33,709 nucleotides of DNA from an uncultured Pseudorhodobacter sp. GTDB taxonomy: Bacteria; Pseudomonadota; Alphaproteobacteria; Rhodobacterales; Rhodobacteraceae. The stretch is from contig CAJXWJ010000040.1 in NCBI GenBank assembly GCA_913062925.1, forward strand, positions 1-33,709, in the 5' to 3' direction. The notes under the pieces were generated by a model. The model saw only the letters and a program-made list of their open reading frames with translations. It was not told where the DNA came from and made no database searches. A program made the translations under genes and the position numbers. Positions 17,050 to 25,904 of this stretch are shown here, one piece after another (the first letter of the stretch is position 1; every line of letters begins with the position of its first letter).

Positions 17050-17586
17050 ATGTTGTTTCGCTATTTGGTAAGTTGCAGCTTGGTGCTTGGTGCTTGCAGC
17101 CAGCCGCAGGTCAAAGCGCCAGTGCTTTCGGGTCAGACCATTGCGCAGATCGAGGTCAAAGCCGGCCAGACCGCGCCCCGTCAAGATCAAGCGGGGGCCT
17201 GCTGGGGCAAGGATATCACCCCCGCGATCATTGAAACCGTGACCGAACAGGTGCTGATCTCGGAAGAACAGCGTGACGCGGCGGGCAAGATCACTCAACC
17301 AGCCAGCTATCGCAGCAATATCCATCAGCGCATGGTGCAAGACACCCGCGAGGTGTGGTTCCGCGCGCCCTGCCCCGACAGTCTGACGGTCAGTTTCCTC
17401 GCCACGCTGCAACGCGCTTTAAAAGCGCGCGGGCTTTATACCGCCGCCATTACCGGCGAAATGAGTACCGAGACTGCCGAAGCAATCCGCCGCTTTCAGG
17501 CCGAGCGTGGCCTTGACAGCCCCGTGCTGTCGCTGGCCGCCGCCCAAGAGCTTGGTCTTTTGGCAACCGATCTGGAGGATCAATGA
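17050..17586 (+). CDS. lipoprotein with peptidoglycan-binding domain
   Basis: This is a 178-residue probable outer-membrane lipoprotein. The N-terminal signal ends in a lipobox (LVLGAC, Cys at about residue 15). A middle domain has two further cysteines (GACWGKD and APCPDS) that could pair. The C-terminal part (about 116-170, LQRALKARGLYTAAITGEMS..AIRRFQAERGL) is a PG_binding_1 repeat. The ATG at 17050 lacks a strong ribosome site, so the exact start is uncertain. The end overlaps the HD-domain gene by 4 bp (ATGA). Confidence 0.82.
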   Translation: MLFRYLVSCSLVLGACSQPQVKAPVLSGQTIAQIEVKAGQTAPRQDQAGACWGKDITPAIIETVTEQVLISEEQRDAAGKITQPASYRSNIHQRMVQDTREVWFRAPCPDSLTVSFLATLQRALKARGLYTAAITGEMSTETAEAIRRFQAERGLDSPVLSLAAAQELGLLATDLEDQ

Positions 17587-18233
17587 GCAAAGCTGCCCTC
17601 ACCGCCGCAAAAAGCCGCTATGAAGCCGAAGTCACGCGGCAATGGCAGGCGCATCCAGCTGATGGCGCGCATGATCTGGGCCATCTACGCCGCGTCTGGA
17701 AACAGGCGCAGCTGATCGCGATGGACGAGCCCTGCGATTTAGAGGTGCTGCTGGCGGCGACGATGTTTCACGATCTGGTCAACCTGCCGAAATCGCATCC
17801 CGACCGCGCCTCGGCTTCGCGGTTGTCGGCAGAGGCGGCTTGCCTGTTTCTGCGTCAAGACGGATTTGCGCTCGAAAAGCTGCCCGCAGTCGCCCATGCC
17901 ATCACCGCGCATAGCTTTTCAGCCGCCGTGCCCCCCGAAAGCCCCGAGGCGCGCATCTTGCAAGACGCCGACCGGCTGGAAGCGCTTGGCGCGATTGGCA
18001 TTGCACGGATGTTCCATGTCTCGGGCCAAATGGGTGGCGGCTTGTTTGATGCCGCAGACCCTTTGGCGCGCGCCCGCCCGCTGGATGACCGCGCCTTTGC
18101 GCTGGATCATATCGAGGTCAAACTGCTTAAAATCGCCGATAGCATGCAGACCGTCACCGGCCGCGCTGTGGCAATCGAGCGGGCGGATTGGATGCTGTCG
18201 TTCCGCAGCAGATTGCTGCGCGAAATCGGCTGA
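17583..18233 (+). CDS. HD-domain phosphohydrolase
   Basis: This is a metal-dependent phosphohydrolase, 216 residues, of the YedJ-like group. The metal ligands H34 (DLGHLRR), H63-D64 (MFHDLVNLP) and D128/D130 (QDADRLEALG) follow the HD pattern H...HD...D. No extra regulatory domain is present. It is coupled to the upstream lipoprotein gene by an ATGA overlap with a GGAGG ribosome site. The natural substrate, probably a nucleotide, cannot be told. It is convergent with degP across a strong hairpin. Confidence 0.87.
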   Translation: MSKAALTAAKSRYEAEVTRQWQAHPADGAHDLGHLRRVWKQAQLIAMDEPCDLEVLLAATMFHDLVNLPKSHPDRASASRLSAEAACLFLRQDGFALEKLPAVAHAITAHSFSAAVPPESPEARILQDADRLEALGAIGIARMFHVSGQMGGGLFDAADPLARARPLDDRAFALDHIEVKLLKIADSMQTVTGRAVAIERADWMLSFRSRLLREIG

Positions 18234-18236
18234 TGC

Positions 18237-18265
18237 AAAAAGGGCGGCAGGTTGCCCCGCCGCCC
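18237..18265 (-). terminator. Rho-independent terminator of degP
   Basis: On the minus strand a perfect 7-bp GC stem (GGGCGGC / GCCGCCC) with a 10-nt loop is followed by five Ts. It lies just past the degP stop and, in the other direction, just after the HD gene. Confidence 0.75.
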
Positions 18266-18286
18266 CATTGCTTTGATCTTAAAGAA

Positions 18287-19786
18287 TTATTGAACCGACA
18301 GCGCCACAAAGCGCGGATCACCAGAGCGGCGGATCAACAGCAAGATCGACTTGCGGCCAGCATCCTTGGCTTCAGTGACGCGGTCTTGCAGATCGCTGAG
18401 TTGCAGCACCTTTTGCTGGCCGGCCTCTACAATCACATCGCCGGGGGCCACGCCCTTGTCAGCGGCCTCGGACGATTGATCAACACGGGTGACGGCCAAA
18501 CCAGTGGCCGTTGCATCCAAGCCCAGATCCTTGATCGCCTTGGCATCCAGCGGCACCAGCGTCAGCCCCAAGACCTCGGCAGTTTCGGGGGCAGCGGGGG
18601 TTTTCTTTTGCGCAGCGGGCAGCGGACCGCTGGCCTCATCGGTCTCGCGGCGGCCCAGTTTGATCTGAAGCGTCTGCTCGGCGCCTGCGCGGTTGATCAG
18701 TACCGGCACCTCTTGACCAATTGGCGCATCGGCCACGGTGCGGGTCAAAGACCGCACATCCTTGATCGTCGCGCCGTTAAAGCTGAGGATCACATCGCCC
18801 GCCTGCAAGCCGCCGTCTTTGGCCGGGCCATCTGGCACATCGGTGATCAAAGCCCCCGAGGCTGCGGCCAAATTCATTGCCTCGGCCACATCGGTTGTCA
18901 CATCTTGGATGCGCACACCAAGCCAGCCGCGCCGTGTCTCACCAAATTCCTTCAGCTGATCGACCACATGCGCCACCACATTCGACGACATCGAAAAACC
19001 GATGCCAATCGAGCCACCCGAAGGCGACAAGATCGCAGTGTTCACGCCGATCACTTGGCCGTCCATGTTAAACAGCGGCCCGCCCGAGTTGCCTTTGTTG
19101 ATCGCGGCATCGGTTTGCAGAAAATCATCGTAAGCGCCGTTCAGCTCGCGCCCGCGCGCCGAGATGATGCCCGAAGACACCGAAAAGCCCTGCCCCAGCG
19201 GGTTACCCATCGCCAGAACCCAATCGCCAACCCGCATCTTATTGCTGTCGCCAAAGGCCACGAAAGGCAACGCCTCGGGGCTTTCAACCTTTAAAACAGC
19301 AATATCGGTTTTCAGATCGGTGCCGACCAGTTTCGCCTTCAGCTTTTTGCCGCCAAAGAATTCAACCTCGATATCATCGGCACCTTCGATCACATGGTTG
19401 TTGGTGACAATAAAGCCGTCATTGCTGATCACAAAGCCCGAGCCCAGCGCCTCGGATCGTTGCGGGGCATTGCCGCCCTGACCGTTGGGGCCGCCATTTG
19501 GGCCCATGAAATCCTTGAAGAAATCTTCAAACGGCGATCCGGGCGGCACCATCGGCACCCCGCCGGTGCTGGCAGCCACCACCGAAGTGGTGGTGATATT
19601 GACAACCGAAGGGCTGATCTGTTCGGCCAGATCGGCAAAGCTTTCAGGCGCACCGCGCGCCTCGACCCGTAGTGCAGGTGCAAGCGCAAGCCCAAGCCCC
19701 AATCCAAGCGCCAACAGCAGGCGCGGCGCGCGCGCCGGTGCAAAGCGGGGGTGCCCCAAGGTTTGAGCAGAGGAAAGATGTGGCAC
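18287..19786 (-). CDS. degP: DegP/HtrA-type periplasmic serine endoprotease
   Basis: This protease and chaperone removes misfolded envelope proteins. A long hydrophobic signal segment (about residues 22-40, ALGLGLGLALAPAL) leads into a trypsin-like domain with the triad H131 (TNNHVIEG), D161 (KTDIAVLK) and S234 (GNSGGPLFN). Two PDZ domains follow (about 290-375 and 405-495). A Gly/Asn/Pro-rich loop (about 94-108) resembles the LA loop of DegP. Length is 499 residues. I chose GTG at 19786 because AAGGAGA sits 6 nt upstream; a longer reading would add about 51 residues with no signal. A terminator of hflC lies upstream, so this gene probably has its own promoter. Confidence 0.93.
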   Translation of the reverse strand: MPHLSSAQTLGHPRFAPARAPRLLLALGLGLGLALAPALRVEARGAPESFADLAEQISPSVVNITTTSVVAASTGGVPMVPPGSPFEDFFKDFMGPNGGPNGQGGNAPQRSEALGSGFVISNDGFIVTNNHVIEGADDIEVEFFGGKKLKAKLVGTDLKTDIAVLKVESPEALPFVAFGDSNKMRVGDWVLAMGNPLGQGFSVSSGIISARGRELNGAYDDFLQTDAAINKGNSGGPLFNMDGQVIGVNTAILSPSGGSIGIGFSMSSNVVAHVVDQLKEFGETRRGWLGVRIQDVTTDVAEAMNLAAASGALITDVPDGPAKDGGLQAGDVILSFNGATIKDVRSLTRTVADAPIGQEVPVLINRAGAEQTLQIKLGRRETDEASGPLPAAQKKTPAAPETAEVLGLTLVPLDAKAIKDLGLDATATGLAVTRVDQSSEAADKGVAPGDVIVEAGQQKVLQLSDLQDRVTEAKDAGRKSILLLIRRSGDPRFVALSVQ

Positions 19787-19852
19787 GTTAGATCTCCTTA
19801 TTCGAAAACCTTTGCGGCCTGTCACCGCAGCAGTCATTACCCCCAACAAATG

Positions 19853-19888
19853 GCAAGATTGCAGCACAATGCAAGACCGCAGCACAAT
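19853..19888. repeat. 18-bp tandem direct repeat in the degP leader
   Basis: Two abutting 18-bp units, GCAAGATTGCAGCACAAT (19853-19870) and GCAAGACCGCAGCACAAT (19871-19888), differ at two positions. They lie about 65-100 bp upstream of the degP start. The arrangement is that of a paired regulator site. Confidence 0.6.
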
Positions 19889-19941
19889 TCTCAACCTCTT
19901 GTGATGCAAGCTGCCTGTGCTTTGCGAGGCAAAAGCCATGC

Positions 19942-19969
19942 AAAAAGGGCCAACGCATCGCGCTGGCCC
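19942..19969 (-). terminator. Rho-independent terminator of hflKC
   Basis: On the minus strand GGGCCA-x-CGC / GCG-x-TGGCCC forms a stem with one mismatch and a 3-nt loop, followed by five Ts, 23 nt past the hflC stop. It separates hflKC from degP transcription. Confidence 0.75.
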
Positions 19970-19992
19970 CCGAATTTTGCTGTGTTGCCGCG

Positions 19993-20868
19993 TTATTGTG
20001 CCGCGGGCGCTTTTTCGCTGCGCAGATAGTCAAAGAACTCGCTGTCCGGCTTCATCACGATCGACGAATTCCCCGGCTGCAAGGCCCGTTCGTAAGAGGT
20101 GAGCGAGCGGGTAAAGGCAAAGAATTCCGGGTCTTTGCCAAAGGCTTCGGCATAGATGCCGTTGCGGGTGGCGTCTGCTTCACCGCGAATAACATCAGCC
20201 TCTTTGCGCGATTGCGACACGATTTCGACCACCGAACGATCGGCTGCCGCACGAACCCGCTGTGCGGCCTCGTTGCCGCGACCGATTTCATCAGCGGCCT
20301 CACGCTCGCGCTCGGCCCGCATCCGACCAAAGGTCGACTCGAGGTTTTGTTCGGGCAAATCGGTGCGGGTCAAACGCACATCGATCACATCAACCCCAAG
20401 GCCAAGTGCTTTGGCACGGGCTTGGTCGCGGATCTGGTTCATCAGGCCGGTGCGGTCTTCCGAGAGCACGCTTTGGCTGGGAACCCCGCCCAAAACTTCG
20501 CGGATTTCGGCGTTGATGATCTTATCAAGGTTGTCACGGGCCGCGTTTTCGCCACCCGAACCCACGGCGCGACGAAACGCCTCTAGATCAACGATGCGCC
20601 AGCGCGCAAAGGCATCGACAACCAAGCGGCGGTCATCCAAAGGCGTGACTTCCAAGGGTTGCGTCGGCAGGCCCAAGATCCGGTCTTCATAAAGGAACAC
20701 ATCCTGAATGAAGGGGATTTTAAAGCCCAAGCCCGGCTCGTTGATCACCTGCTTGACCTCGCCAAACTGCAAGACCAAGGCCTTTTTCCGCTCGTCGACG
20801 ATAAAGACCGAAGACAGCGCCACGGCACCAACCAGAACGGCTGCCGGAATAAGATAAGCGGCGCGCAT
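19993..20868 (-). CDS. hflC: HflC, subunit of the FtsH protease modulator complex
   Basis: This is a SPFH/prohibitin-family membrane protein that forms a complex with HflK around the FtsH protease and limits its activity on membrane proteins. It has 291 residues, with one N-terminal transmembrane segment (about 5-24), a band-7 domain (about 25-190, VDERKKALVLQFGEV) and a charged helical stretch rich in Arg/Glu/Ala (RMRAEREREAADEIGRGNEA). The start overlaps the hflK stop by one base (TGATG). The partner gene upstream and the family pattern agree. Confidence 0.95.
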   Translation of the reverse strand: MRAAYLIPAAVLVGAVALSSVFIVDERKKALVLQFGEVKQVINEPGLGFKIPFIQDVFLYEDRILGLPTQPLEVTPLDDRRLVVDAFARWRIVDLEAFRRAVGSGGENAARDNLDKIINAEIREVLGGVPSQSVLSEDRTGLMNQIRDQARAKALGLGVDVIDVRLTRTDLPEQNLESTFGRMRAEREREAADEIGRGNEAAQRVRAAADRSVVEIVSQSRKEADVIRGEADATRNGIYAEAFGKDPEFFAFTRSLTSYERALQPGNSSIVMKPDSEFFDYLRSEKAPAAQ

Positions 20869-22043
20869 CAGTTTGTCCCTCCGGTGGCTGTGGATTTGTT
20901 CAGCTCATTCAGCGGCAGATAGGGCACAACACCCTGACCATTCGCGCCGCCATCGACACCATCAAGGATAACCTTATTCATGCCGCCCAGAACTTTTTCC
21001 ATGGTTTCCAAATACATCCGCTTGCGCGTCACATCTGGGGCCTTGATATATTCGTTATAAACCGAGGTGAAACGGCTGGTTTCACCCAAAGCAAGGTTGA
21101 CGACCTGCGCGCGGTAAGCTTCGGCCTCTTCTTGCAGCTGGGCTGCCTGACCGCGTGCGCCTGCGGTGACGGTATTGGCGTAGGCGTCGGCCTCTTTTTC
21201 CAAGCGGTCACGCTCTTGCTGGGCTGCTTGCACCTTGCGGAAGGCGTCGATCACCTCTTTTGGCGGATCGGATTTGTCAAAGTTGACGCGGATCACATTG
21301 ATGCCGGCGGCATAGGTGTTCAGCGTGTCCTGAATGGCTTTCAGCACTTCGGCCGCAATCACGCCCCGGTCGCGGTTCAGCACAGGGGCCAGTTCCGAGC
21401 GCGCAATGATGTCGCGCATCGCAGATTCCGACACAGCACGGATGGTGTCTTCTGGATCGGCCAGGTTAAACAAGAACTTGGCAGGATCCGAGATGTTCCA
21501 AACAACCTGGAATTCAATATCGACGATGTTCTGATCGCGCGTCAGCATCAGGCCGTTGTCCAAAGGACCATTGGCGCCATTGCCGATATCGGTGGTGCGC
21601 TGTTTGCGCGATTCAACCAGTTCGGCCCGCATCACCGGCCAAGGCGCAAAGTGCAGACCCTCTTCGGTGACGCCGCTGAATTTGCCCAGCATCAGCGTTA
21701 CCGCCTGCTGTTCAGGCTTGACGGTATAGGCTGAAGAGAAGCCCCACAGCCCAAGTGCCGCGACCAGACCCAGCAAAATACCATTGCGGGTGAACATCGG
21801 CGGAATTTGACCGCCAGCGCCGCCGCCATTGGGGCCGCGCGGGCCACGATTGCCGCCGCCGCCCATCAACACGCGCAGTTGTTCCTGCCCGCGCTTTACC
21901 AGCTCGTCAATTTCGGGGATCTGCGGACCCTCATTCGGACGCCGCCCACCTGGGCGCTGGCCGTTGCCTTGCTGCCCATTGCGTTCGTCATCATCACCGC
22001 CAGAGCCGCCATTGCCGCCCCAGGGACCTCCGCTACCCGCCAT
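20868..22043 (-). CDS. hflK: HflK, subunit of the FtsH protease modulator complex
   Basis: This is the partner of HflC. The first 80 residues or so are Gly/Asn/Pro/Arg-rich and disordered, as usual for HflK. A transmembrane segment follows (about 88-105, ILLGLVAALGLWGFSSAY), then a band-7 domain (VKPEQQAVTLMLGKFSGV) and a coiled region with VNFDKSDPPKEVIDAF. I chose the ATG at 22043 (391 residues), which has AAAGGTG upstream; an ATG five codons earlier is possible. It lies 90 bp downstream of gor in the same direction. Confidence 0.95.
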   Translation of the reverse strand: MAGSGGPWGGNGGSGGDDDERNGQQGNGQRPGGRRPNEGPQIPEIDELVKRGQEQLRVLMGGGGNRGPRGPNGGGAGGQIPPMFTRNGILLGLVAALGLWGFSSAYTVKPEQQAVTLMLGKFSGVTEEGLHFAPWPVMRAELVESRKQRTTDIGNGANGPLDNGLMLTRDQNIVDIEFQVVWNISDPAKFLFNLADPEDTIRAVSESAMRDIIARSELAPVLNRDRGVIAAEVLKAIQDTLNTYAAGINVIRVNFDKSDPPKEVIDAFRKVQAAQQERDRLEKEADAYANTVTAGARGQAAQLQEEAEAYRAQVVNLALGETSRFTSVYNEYIKAPDVTRKRMYLETMEKVLGGMNKVILDGVDGGANGQGVVPYLPLNELNKSTATGGTN

Positions 22044-22133
22044 TGATACACCTTTCATCTTTTTCAGTTGTTTATGAACTGGGGTCTAAACCCACAGATT
22101 TCAACCCATAAGCCCCCGTTTTTGCGGCCTGCG

Positions 22134-23498
22134 TCAGAATATCCGCACCGGCTTGCGCATAGTGACCAATTCTTCCGACATAGTGGGATGTACGGCAACG
22201 GTGCGGTCGAAATCTTCCTTGGTCGCCCCCATCTTGACCGCAATCGCGGCAAGCTGGATCATCTCGCCTGCATTGGGCCCGACGATATGGCAGCCCAGCA
22301 CCCGCCGCGTGGTGGCGCAAACCACCAGCTTCATCAGCACCTTATCCTGACGCCCCGCAAAAAGCGACCGCATTGGGCGGAAGCTTGCGGCATAAATCTC
22401 GCAAGGCCCTGCCTCGCGCGCGGCCTCTTCCGACAGGCCAATCGAGCCAAGCTCGGGCTGGGTAAACACCGCCGAGGCCACAAGATCGTGGTCGGCCTTG
22501 GTCGCAATGCCGCGAAACACCGTATCGGCAAAGGCATGGCCTTCGCGGATCGCCACCGGGGTCAGGTTGATGCGGTCGGTGACATCGCCCACAGCATAGA
22601 TCGAAGGCACGGCGGTCTGGCTCCAGTCATCGACCAAAACCTCGCCCCTGCGGCCCAAGCCCACGCCCAGCGCTTCCAGCCCCAGACCGGCGACATTGGG
22701 CACCCGGCCAGTGGCGTAAAGCACCAGATCAAACTCGGCGGTCGAGCCATCGGTTGCCACCGCGCAAATGCCGCCTTCGCGCTGTTCCAGCCGCTCGACA
22801 TCGGTGCCGCAATGGATCGCGATGCCATTGGCGGCCATCTGGTTTGCGACATGGCCGCGCGCCTCGTCGTCAAAGCCGCGCAGGATCTGTGCGCCGCGAT
22901 AGTATTGCGAAACCTTCACGCCCAAGCCGTTCAGAATGCAGGCGAATTCGCTGGCGATATAGCCGCCACCCACCACCAGCGCCCGCTTTGGCAGCGCGTC
23001 CAGATGGAAGATATCGTTCGAGGTGATGGCAAGCTCGCGCCCCTCAAACTGTGGCACAAAGGGCTGACCGCCGGTGGCGATCAGAATGTGCTTGGTGCTG
23101 AATTCGCGGCCATCGGCAAGGCGCACGCAATGGGGGTCCACCACCACGGCGCGGGCATCATAAACCGTCACCCCTGCCGATTTCAGCGTGTTGCGATAGG
23201 CGGTTTCAAGCCGGTCCAGCTCGGCCTCAAGCTTGCTGCGAAAGCCGCGCCAATCCAGCGGGCCGGACTGCACATCCCAGCCGTAGGCTTTGGCATCCGC
23301 GATCATGTCGGGATATTCCGAGGCGAAAACCATCAGCTTTTTCGGCACACAGCCGCGAATGACACAGGTGCCGCCCATCCGGCTTTCTTCGGCAAGACCG
23401 ACCTTTGCGCCGCCTTCCGAGGCCGCGATCCGCGCCGCCCGCACGCCGCCAGAACCGCCACCGATGACGAAAAGATCGAAGTCAAAATCCAAAGTCAT
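22134..23498 (-). CDS. gor: glutathione-disulfide reductase
   Basis: This enzyme reduces oxidised glutathione with NADPH. FAD binding is at GGGSGG (about residues 13-18), the redox pair is C45/C50 (GGTCVIRGCVPKK), and the second Rossmann motif is GGGYIASEFA (about 175). The Asp of the FAD site is in YAVGDV. The C-terminal AVHPTMSEEL carries the catalytic His from the partner subunit. Length is 454 residues, normal for the alphaproteobacterial enzyme. The VIRGCVPKK variant favours glutathione over mercury or lipoamide relatives. It overlaps rpiA by 4 bp. Confidence 0.93.
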   Translation of the reverse strand: MTLDFDFDLFVIGGGSGGVRAARIAASEGGAKVGLAEESRMGGTCVIRGCVPKKLMVFASEYPDMIADAKAYGWDVQSGPLDWRGFRSKLEAELDRLETAYRNTLKSAGVTVYDARAVVVDPHCVRLADGREFSTKHILIATGGQPFVPQFEGRELAITSNDIFHLDALPKRALVVGGGYIASEFACILNGLGVKVSQYYRGAQILRGFDDEARGHVANQMAANGIAIHCGTDVERLEQREGGICAVATDGSTAEFDLVLYATGRVPNVAGLGLEALGVGLGRRGEVLVDDWSQTAVPSIYAVGDVTDRINLTPVAIREGHAFADTVFRGIATKADHDLVASAVFTQPELGSIGLSEEAAREAGPCEIYAASFRPMRSLFAGRQDKVLMKLVVCATTRRVLGCHIVGPNAGEMIQLAAIAVKMGATKEDFDRTVAVHPTMSEELVTMRKPVRIF

Positions 23499-24283
23499 TC
23501 TCCCAGATCGGCAAAGATATTATCGGTCGGCTTGAAATGCACTTGGCTGTCGGTTTCCGAGCCCGCGTTGATATCGCGCACCGTCACCCGCCCATCGCCA
23601 TGCCCCACCACAACGATGTCGCAAATGTCGATGAACAGACCATTTTCCACCACACCCGGAATCTGGTTCAGCACCAGCGCCAATTGCCGCGGGTTGCCGA
23701 TGCGCTTTAAGTGCAGATCGAGGATATAATTCGACTCGTCGGTGACCAAGGCGCGCTCGCCATTCATCCGCAAGCTGACATCGCGCGCCAGCACATCCAT
23801 AGAGACCAGCATTTCTTCGACCAGCGCTTTGGTGGTTTGCCAACCAAAGGGGATCACTTCGATCGGCAGCGGAAAGGCCCCCAACTGCTGCACTTCTTTC
23901 GCCGCATCCGCGATCACGATCATCAGATCGGACGCCGTGGCCACGATCTTTTCTTGCAACAGCGCCGCACCACCGCCTTTGATCAGCGCAAGCTGCTTGT
24001 CGAATTCATCGGCGCCATCAATGGTAACATCCAGCCATTTCGCTTCGTCCAGCGAGGTGACATGAATGCCCATCTGACGCGCCAAAGCGGCCGTGCGGGT
24101 CGAGGTGGGCACGCCGGTGATCTTCAGCCCCTCTTGGCGCACCCGCTCGCCCAGACAGCGCACCATCCATGCCGCAGTGGACCCCGTCCCCAGCCCGACT
24201 TTCATCCCATCTTCGATAAAATCGACCGCACGTTTGGCGGCGACGAATTTGGCTTTGTCGATGGGGGAAAGCTCGGCTGTCAT
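23495..24283 (-). CDS. rpiA: ribose-5-phosphate isomerase A
   Basis: This enzyme interconverts ribose-5-phosphate and ribulose-5-phosphate in the pentose phosphate pathway. The substrate-phosphate loop GTGSTA (about 32-37), the GADEFD motif (about 90-95), the KGGGAA motif (102-107) and the catalytic Glu in LLQEKIV (about E111) are present. Length is 262 residues. The ATG at 24283 has AGGAAG upstream; a reading from 24325 has no ribosome site. It overlaps gor (ATGA). Both enzymes relate to NADPH and redox supply, which fits a shared operon. A -10-like TATAAG lies in the leader but lacks a good -35. Confidence 0.95.
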   Translation of the reverse strand: MTAELSPIDKAKFVAAKRAVDFIEDGMKVGLGTGSTAAWMVRCLGERVRQEGLKITGVPTSTRTAALARQMGIHVTSLDEAKWLDVTIDGADEFDKQLALIKGGGAALLQEKIVATASDLMIVIADAAKEVQQLGAFPLPIEVIPFGWQTTKALVEEMLVSMDVLARDVSLRMNGERALVTDESNYILDLHLKRIGNPRQLALVLNQIPGVVENGLFIDICDIVVVGHGDGRVTVRDINAGSETDSQVHFKPTDNIFADLGE

Positions 24284-24400
24284 GGTGTCTTCCTGAATTT
24301 TCGGCGCCGTCGCGGGCGGCCCCATGTGGATTTGCCCCCTCTTATAGGGAAATCAAGGCGCAGGGGCGAGGGGGAATTGCCACAGGGCGCGGATCGGGCC

Positions 24401-24428
24401 TTGACTTAAGGGGGTGACAATCTAAATT
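24401..24428 (+). promoter_or_regulatory. mntH promoter
   Basis: TTGACT (24401-24406) and TAAATT (24423-24428) are 16 bp apart. The -10 abuts and overlaps the palindrome at 24427-24443, which suits repression by a bound regulator. Confidence 0.5.
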
Positions 24429-24443
24429 GCGAATAATTCTCAA
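24427..24443 (+). promoter_or_regulatory. Fur/Mur-like operator of mntH
   Basis: The 17-bp palindrome TTGCGAATAATTCTCAA has 8-bp arms around a central A, with one mismatch between arms. It is of the Fur-family box type. Its place on the promoter of a manganese transporter suggests manganese-responsive repression by Mur, as known in other alphaproteobacteria. Confidence 0.6.
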
Positions 24444-24456
24444 AAAGAAAGTCATC

Positions 24457-25800
24457 ATGCCCTCGCTTTTCGATATGTCCAGTAGCAAGTGGCGCGCAGC
24501 CCGTGGCGAAGCCGCGCTGTCAGATGTTCATGCCTCGGTGGTTTTGCCCAAGGGCGCGTGGCGGCGGTTTGCGGCCTTTCTGGGGCCGGGCTATATGGTG
24601 GCTGTCGGCTACATGGACCCAGGAAACTGGGCGACCTCAATCGCGGGCGGGTCAAAGTTTGGCTATACGCTGCTGGTGGTGGCGCTGATTTCAAACGTGA
24701 TGGCGATTGTGTTGCAGGCGCTTTGCGCGCGGCTGGCCATCGCCTCGGGGCGCGATCTGGCGCAGGCTTGCCGCGATGCCTTTCCGCGCTGGATTTCGCT
24801 GCCGCTTTGGTTGTCGGCAGAACTGGCGATCATCGCCACCGATATCGCCGAGGTGATCGGCACTGCCATCGGATTAAACCTGTTGTTCGGCATTCCGCTG
24901 GAATTGGGCGTGCTGATCACGGCACTGGATGTGTTTTTAATTTTATGGCTGCAAAACAAAGGCTTTCGCTGGCTCGAGGCCTTTGTGATCACCCTGCTTG
25001 GCATCATCACCCTGTCGTTTGGCATTCAGATCTTTTTGGCCGATCCGGTCTGGGGCGATGTGATCCGTGGCTTTGCGCCCACGGTCGAGATCCTGCGCAA
25101 TCCCGAGATGCTTTATCTGGCGCTGGGGATTTTGGGCGCCACCGTGATGCCGCATAACCTTTATCTGCATTCGGCGATTGTGCAGACCCGTGCTTATGGC
25201 GACAGCTTGGCCGAAAAGCGCGAGGCACTGCGCTTTGCCACTTGGGACAGCACGATTGCGCTGATGTTTGCGCTGCTGATCAATGCCTCGATCCTGATCC
25301 TTGCGGCGGCCTCGTTTCACAGCAATGGGCTGACCGAAGTGGCCGCCCTTGAAGACGCGCACCAACTGCTGGGGCCTTTGCTGGGCCAAGGCATTGCGCC
25401 GATGCTGTTTGCGGTGGCCCTGCTGGCCTGCGGCTTGAATTCAACAGTGACCGCGACTTTGGCGGGCCAAGCAGTGATGGAGGGGTTTTTGCAAATCCGC
25501 CTGCCGCCGTGGCTGCGCCGTGCCATCACGCGGATGATCGCGATTGTGCCGGCAGCGCTTGTGACGCTTTATTACGGCTCGGCTGGCACGGGCAAGCTGC
25601 TGATCTTGACGCAAGTGATCCTAAGCCTGCAACTGCCCTTTGCGGTGGTGCCTTTGGTGCTGTTCACCGCAGACCGCAAAAAGATGGGAGCGATGGCGGC
25701 GCCGCGCTGGCTGGTGGCTTTTGCCATTGTGATTGCGGCCATCATCATTGCGCTGAACGTCAAACTGCTGTGGGATTTTGCCACCGCCACGGCTGGCTGA
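24457..25800 (+). CDS. mntH: Nramp-family manganese transporter
   Basis: This is a proton-coupled divalent metal importer, most likely for manganese. It has 447 residues with about eleven membrane spans. Both metal-binding signature sites are present: DPGN at 54-57 (helix 1) and MPHN at about 231-234 (helix 6, [13 protein letters not shown]). I chose the ATG at 24457, 13 nt after the regulator palindrome; earlier in-frame starts would lie on the promoter itself. The ribosome site is weak (AGAAAG). A GC hairpin spans the stop codon. Confidence 0.93.
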   Translation: MPSLFDMSSSKWRAARGEAALSDVHASVVLPKGAWRRFAAFLGPGYMVAVGYMDPGNWATSIAGGSKFGYTLLVVALISNVMAIVLQALCARLAIASGRDLAQACRDAFPRWISLPLWLSAELAIIATDIAEVIGTAIGLNLLFGIPLELGVLITALDVFLILWLQNKGFRWLEAFVITLLGIITLSFGIQIFLADPVWGDVIRGFAPTVEILRNPEMLYLALGILGATVMPHNLYLHSAIVQTRAYGDSLAEKREALRFATWDSTIALMFALLINASILILAAASFHSNGLTEVAALEDAHQLLGPLLGQGIAPMLFAVALLACGLNSTVTATLAGQAVMEGFLQIRLPPWLRRAITRMIAIVPAALVTLYYGSAGTGKLLILTQVILSLQLPFAVVPLVLFTADRKKMGAMAAPRWLVAFAIVIAAIIIALNVKLLWDFATATAG

Positions 25801-25814
25801 GGCACCAGCCGCGG
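25787..25814 (+). terminator. hairpin spanning the mntH stop codon
   Basis: CCACGGCTGG and CCAGCCGCGG pair over 10 positions with one mismatch and an 8-nt loop containing the TGA. No U-tract follows, so termination is uncertain. Confidence 0.3.
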
Positions 25815-25904
25815 CCGCACGCCGTTGTAAGGCGAAAGATGTCGTTTTAGCGCAGCCTTGGCGGCAAACTTCGCGCATACTGCGCAAAACGGCAGGAGCC
25901 CGCG

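Noticed and set aside
22068-23729. 553-residue plus-strand open frame opposite gor
   Set aside because: It is a mirror frame of a well-supported glutathione reductase gene, with shadow-type composition.
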